Source: an uncultured Aquimarina sp. (GTDB lineage Bacteria > Bacteroidota > Bacteroidia > Flavobacteriales > Flavobacteriaceae). Taken from it: DNA of 64,000 nt. How positions within the stretch are numbered: position 1 is the first letter of the stretch; every line of letters begins with the position of its first letter. The notes under the pieces are model-generated. The model worked only from the letters and a program-made list of their open reading frames with translations. It was not told the origin of the DNA and searched no databases. A program made the position numbers and the translations under genes. Below, piece after piece: positions 63,095-64,000 of this stretch. Location of the stretch: assembly GCA_947500845.1 (NCBI GenBank), contig CANMTP010000005.1, positions 62,001-126,000 of the forward strand, given 5' to 3'.

Positions 63095-63958
63095 CTATTC
63101 TTCGAAATCATCACTTAATCTAAATCGAAATTTTTCCTGAGCTCTTTTTTGAGCTATCACATTGATCGACTCTTTACTTAATTGCAAAATCCTAGGATAT
63201 CCACCTGTGGTTTGACAATCACGCATCAAAACAATAAATTTACCCGAAGGGGTCAACTGGACCGTACCTGGGAGTACGGGAGAAGTTAACATAGAAGGAA
63301 GACTGTTTGGTAATACCTCTTCTAATTGAATAGCCATACGATTGGCGGCACCTGATATTGTAAAATATGAATTAAATAATAGGTCTCTTTGTTTATGATT
63401 CAAGTTGTCAAATTCGGGACCTTTATACACCACCAACTTATTAGTATCTTTAAAAGGTGAATGAGAAGATACAGTAGAAAACTGCTCGGTAAATGTATTA
63501 ACCGTTGTATAGTTGATTTCATCATCTTTCCATAATATATCTTTGGGCGTAACCTCTTTAAAGAAAGATCGACTATTCAACATACTTTTTGACTGAAACC
63601 CATGTTTGATTCCTACATATCCGTATTTTAAATTCTTACAAAATTTCATTGTCAACATATCCATAGCATTTACTCTAATCTGACGATTCATCAAAACTTT
63701 TTCACTATTCAAAAAACAATCTGTAGCAGCTCCTGTAACACATATAATTGTCGGTTCATCAAATTGTAAAACAGGAGGTTGAAAAACCCATTCGATGCAG
63801 GCATCATTCTGATGGTTTCCTAAAAGAGCATTTGCTAAATAATAAGAATTTTGATCCATTGCCCCACTAAAAGGAACTCCGTATTCTGCGAAACCAAAAC
63901 GTCCCTCATCCTGAATTGTTGAAAACAAACCTGGTGCTATAATTTTTACTTTCCCCAT
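63095..63958 (-). CDS. pxpC: 5-oxoprolinase subunit C (biotin-dependent-carboxyltransferase-like)
   Basis: About 287 residues from the ATG at 63958, which overlaps the stop of the upstream gene (TGATG). Family features are VKIIAPGLFSTIQDEGRFGF at the start, GVPFSGAMDQ, CIEWVFQPP and LMRDCQTTGGYPRI at the end. With PxpA and PxpB it hydrolyses 5-oxoproline (pyroglutamate) to glutamate using ATP. Older annotation calls it allophanate hydrolase subunit 2 or KipA. Confidence 0.88.
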   Translation of the reverse strand: MGKVKIIAPGLFSTIQDEGRFGFAEYGVPFSGAMDQNSYYLANALLGNHQNDACIEWVFQPPVLQFDEPTIICVTGAATDCFLNSEKVLMNRQIRVNAMDMLTMKFCKNLKYGYVGIKHGFQSKSMLNSRSFFKEVTPKDILWKDDEINYTTVNTFTEQFSTVSSHSPFKDTNKLVVYKGPEFDNLNHKQRDLLFNSYFTISGAANRMAIQLEEVLPNSLPSMLTSPVLPGTVQLTPSGKFIVLMRDCQTTGGYPRILQLSKESINVIAQKRAQEKFRFRLSDDFEE

Positions 63959-64000
63959 CATAAACACATCGGTTCTGGAAAATAATTTTCGTTCAAAACT
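63958..64000 (-). CDS. pxpB: Probable 5-oxoprolinase subunit B, C-terminal end
   Basis: Only the last 13 codons and TGA are inside the window (VLNENYFPEPMCL). They are in a different frame from pxpC and overlap its ATG, the usual pxpB-pxpC coupling. Identity is inferred from position; the rest lies beyond the window. Confidence 0.5.
   Translation of the reverse strand, partial: VLNENYFPEPMCL

Overview
The window comes from an AT-rich chromosome of a marine-type Flavobacteriia member (Bacteroidota; an Aquimarina-like genus is plausible, by inference). The reasons are the many lysine- and asparagine-rich outer-membrane and lipoprotein genes, weak ribosome binding sites, a possible TAnnTTTG promoter box, a Bacteroidota-style arginine pathway using an N-acylornithine carbamoyltransferase, and the dispersed GC-richer palindromic spacers usual in this group.

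Layout. (1) 1-3946, plus strand: the tail of a DnaQ-like exonuclease, then a three-gene acyl-CoA (probably propionyl-CoA) carboxylase operon. (2) 4002-24870: an accessory region with almost every gene on the minus strand. After an outer-membrane protein and a decayed DUF4386 gene comes a chain of about 13 one- to four-gene units (5330-23796). The cargo is GNAT, small exported proteins, an ECF-sigma operon, several lipoproteins, an SCO/TPR pair, a hydrolase-TPR protein and a TerB-like/PD-(D/E)XK nuclease. The units are separated by short junctions with integron attC-like ends or by ~450-bp and ~200-bp repeats in constant orientation with similar ends. No integrase is present. Two different tandem arrays (111-bp and 21-bp periods) close the region. 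(3) 24925-35936: acetate/carboxylate uptake and activation: acs, a response regulator, a transporter-histidine kinase fusion, an ActP-like symporter with its small subunits, a porin, and an orphan InsA-like DNA-binding protein. (4) 36157-38375: small membrane protein, hydroxypyruvate-isomerase-like protein, PfkB sugar kinase. (5) 39064-50344: an 11-gene arginine/proline cluster read from the GNAT acyltransferase gene down to argH, with proC, proA and proB nested among the arg genes. (6) 51090-59545: two exported proteins and ilvD-ilvB-ilvN-ilvC-ilvA. Upstream of ilvD lie two complete leader-peptide attenuators in series. (7) 60339-64000: a NarL-type two-component operon and the pxpC/pxpB oxoprolinase genes, cut by the window end.

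The two most interesting structures are the attC-like cassette array at 5.3-24 kb and the tandem Ile/Val(/Thr) attenuators at 59928-60193. In the array, gene content changes from unit to unit while the boundary sequences and repeats are conserved. This is the signature of site-specific cassette exchange or of repeat-mediated assembly. In the ilv leader, each short peptide gene ends exactly at an AAGGGAU segment that can pair with the 5' arm of the terminator that follows it, so the mechanism can be read from the sequence.

No tRNA, rRNA, CRISPR array or intact insertion sequence was recognised. Function calls for core metabolism are strong. Most array proteins can only be described by their export signals and layout.
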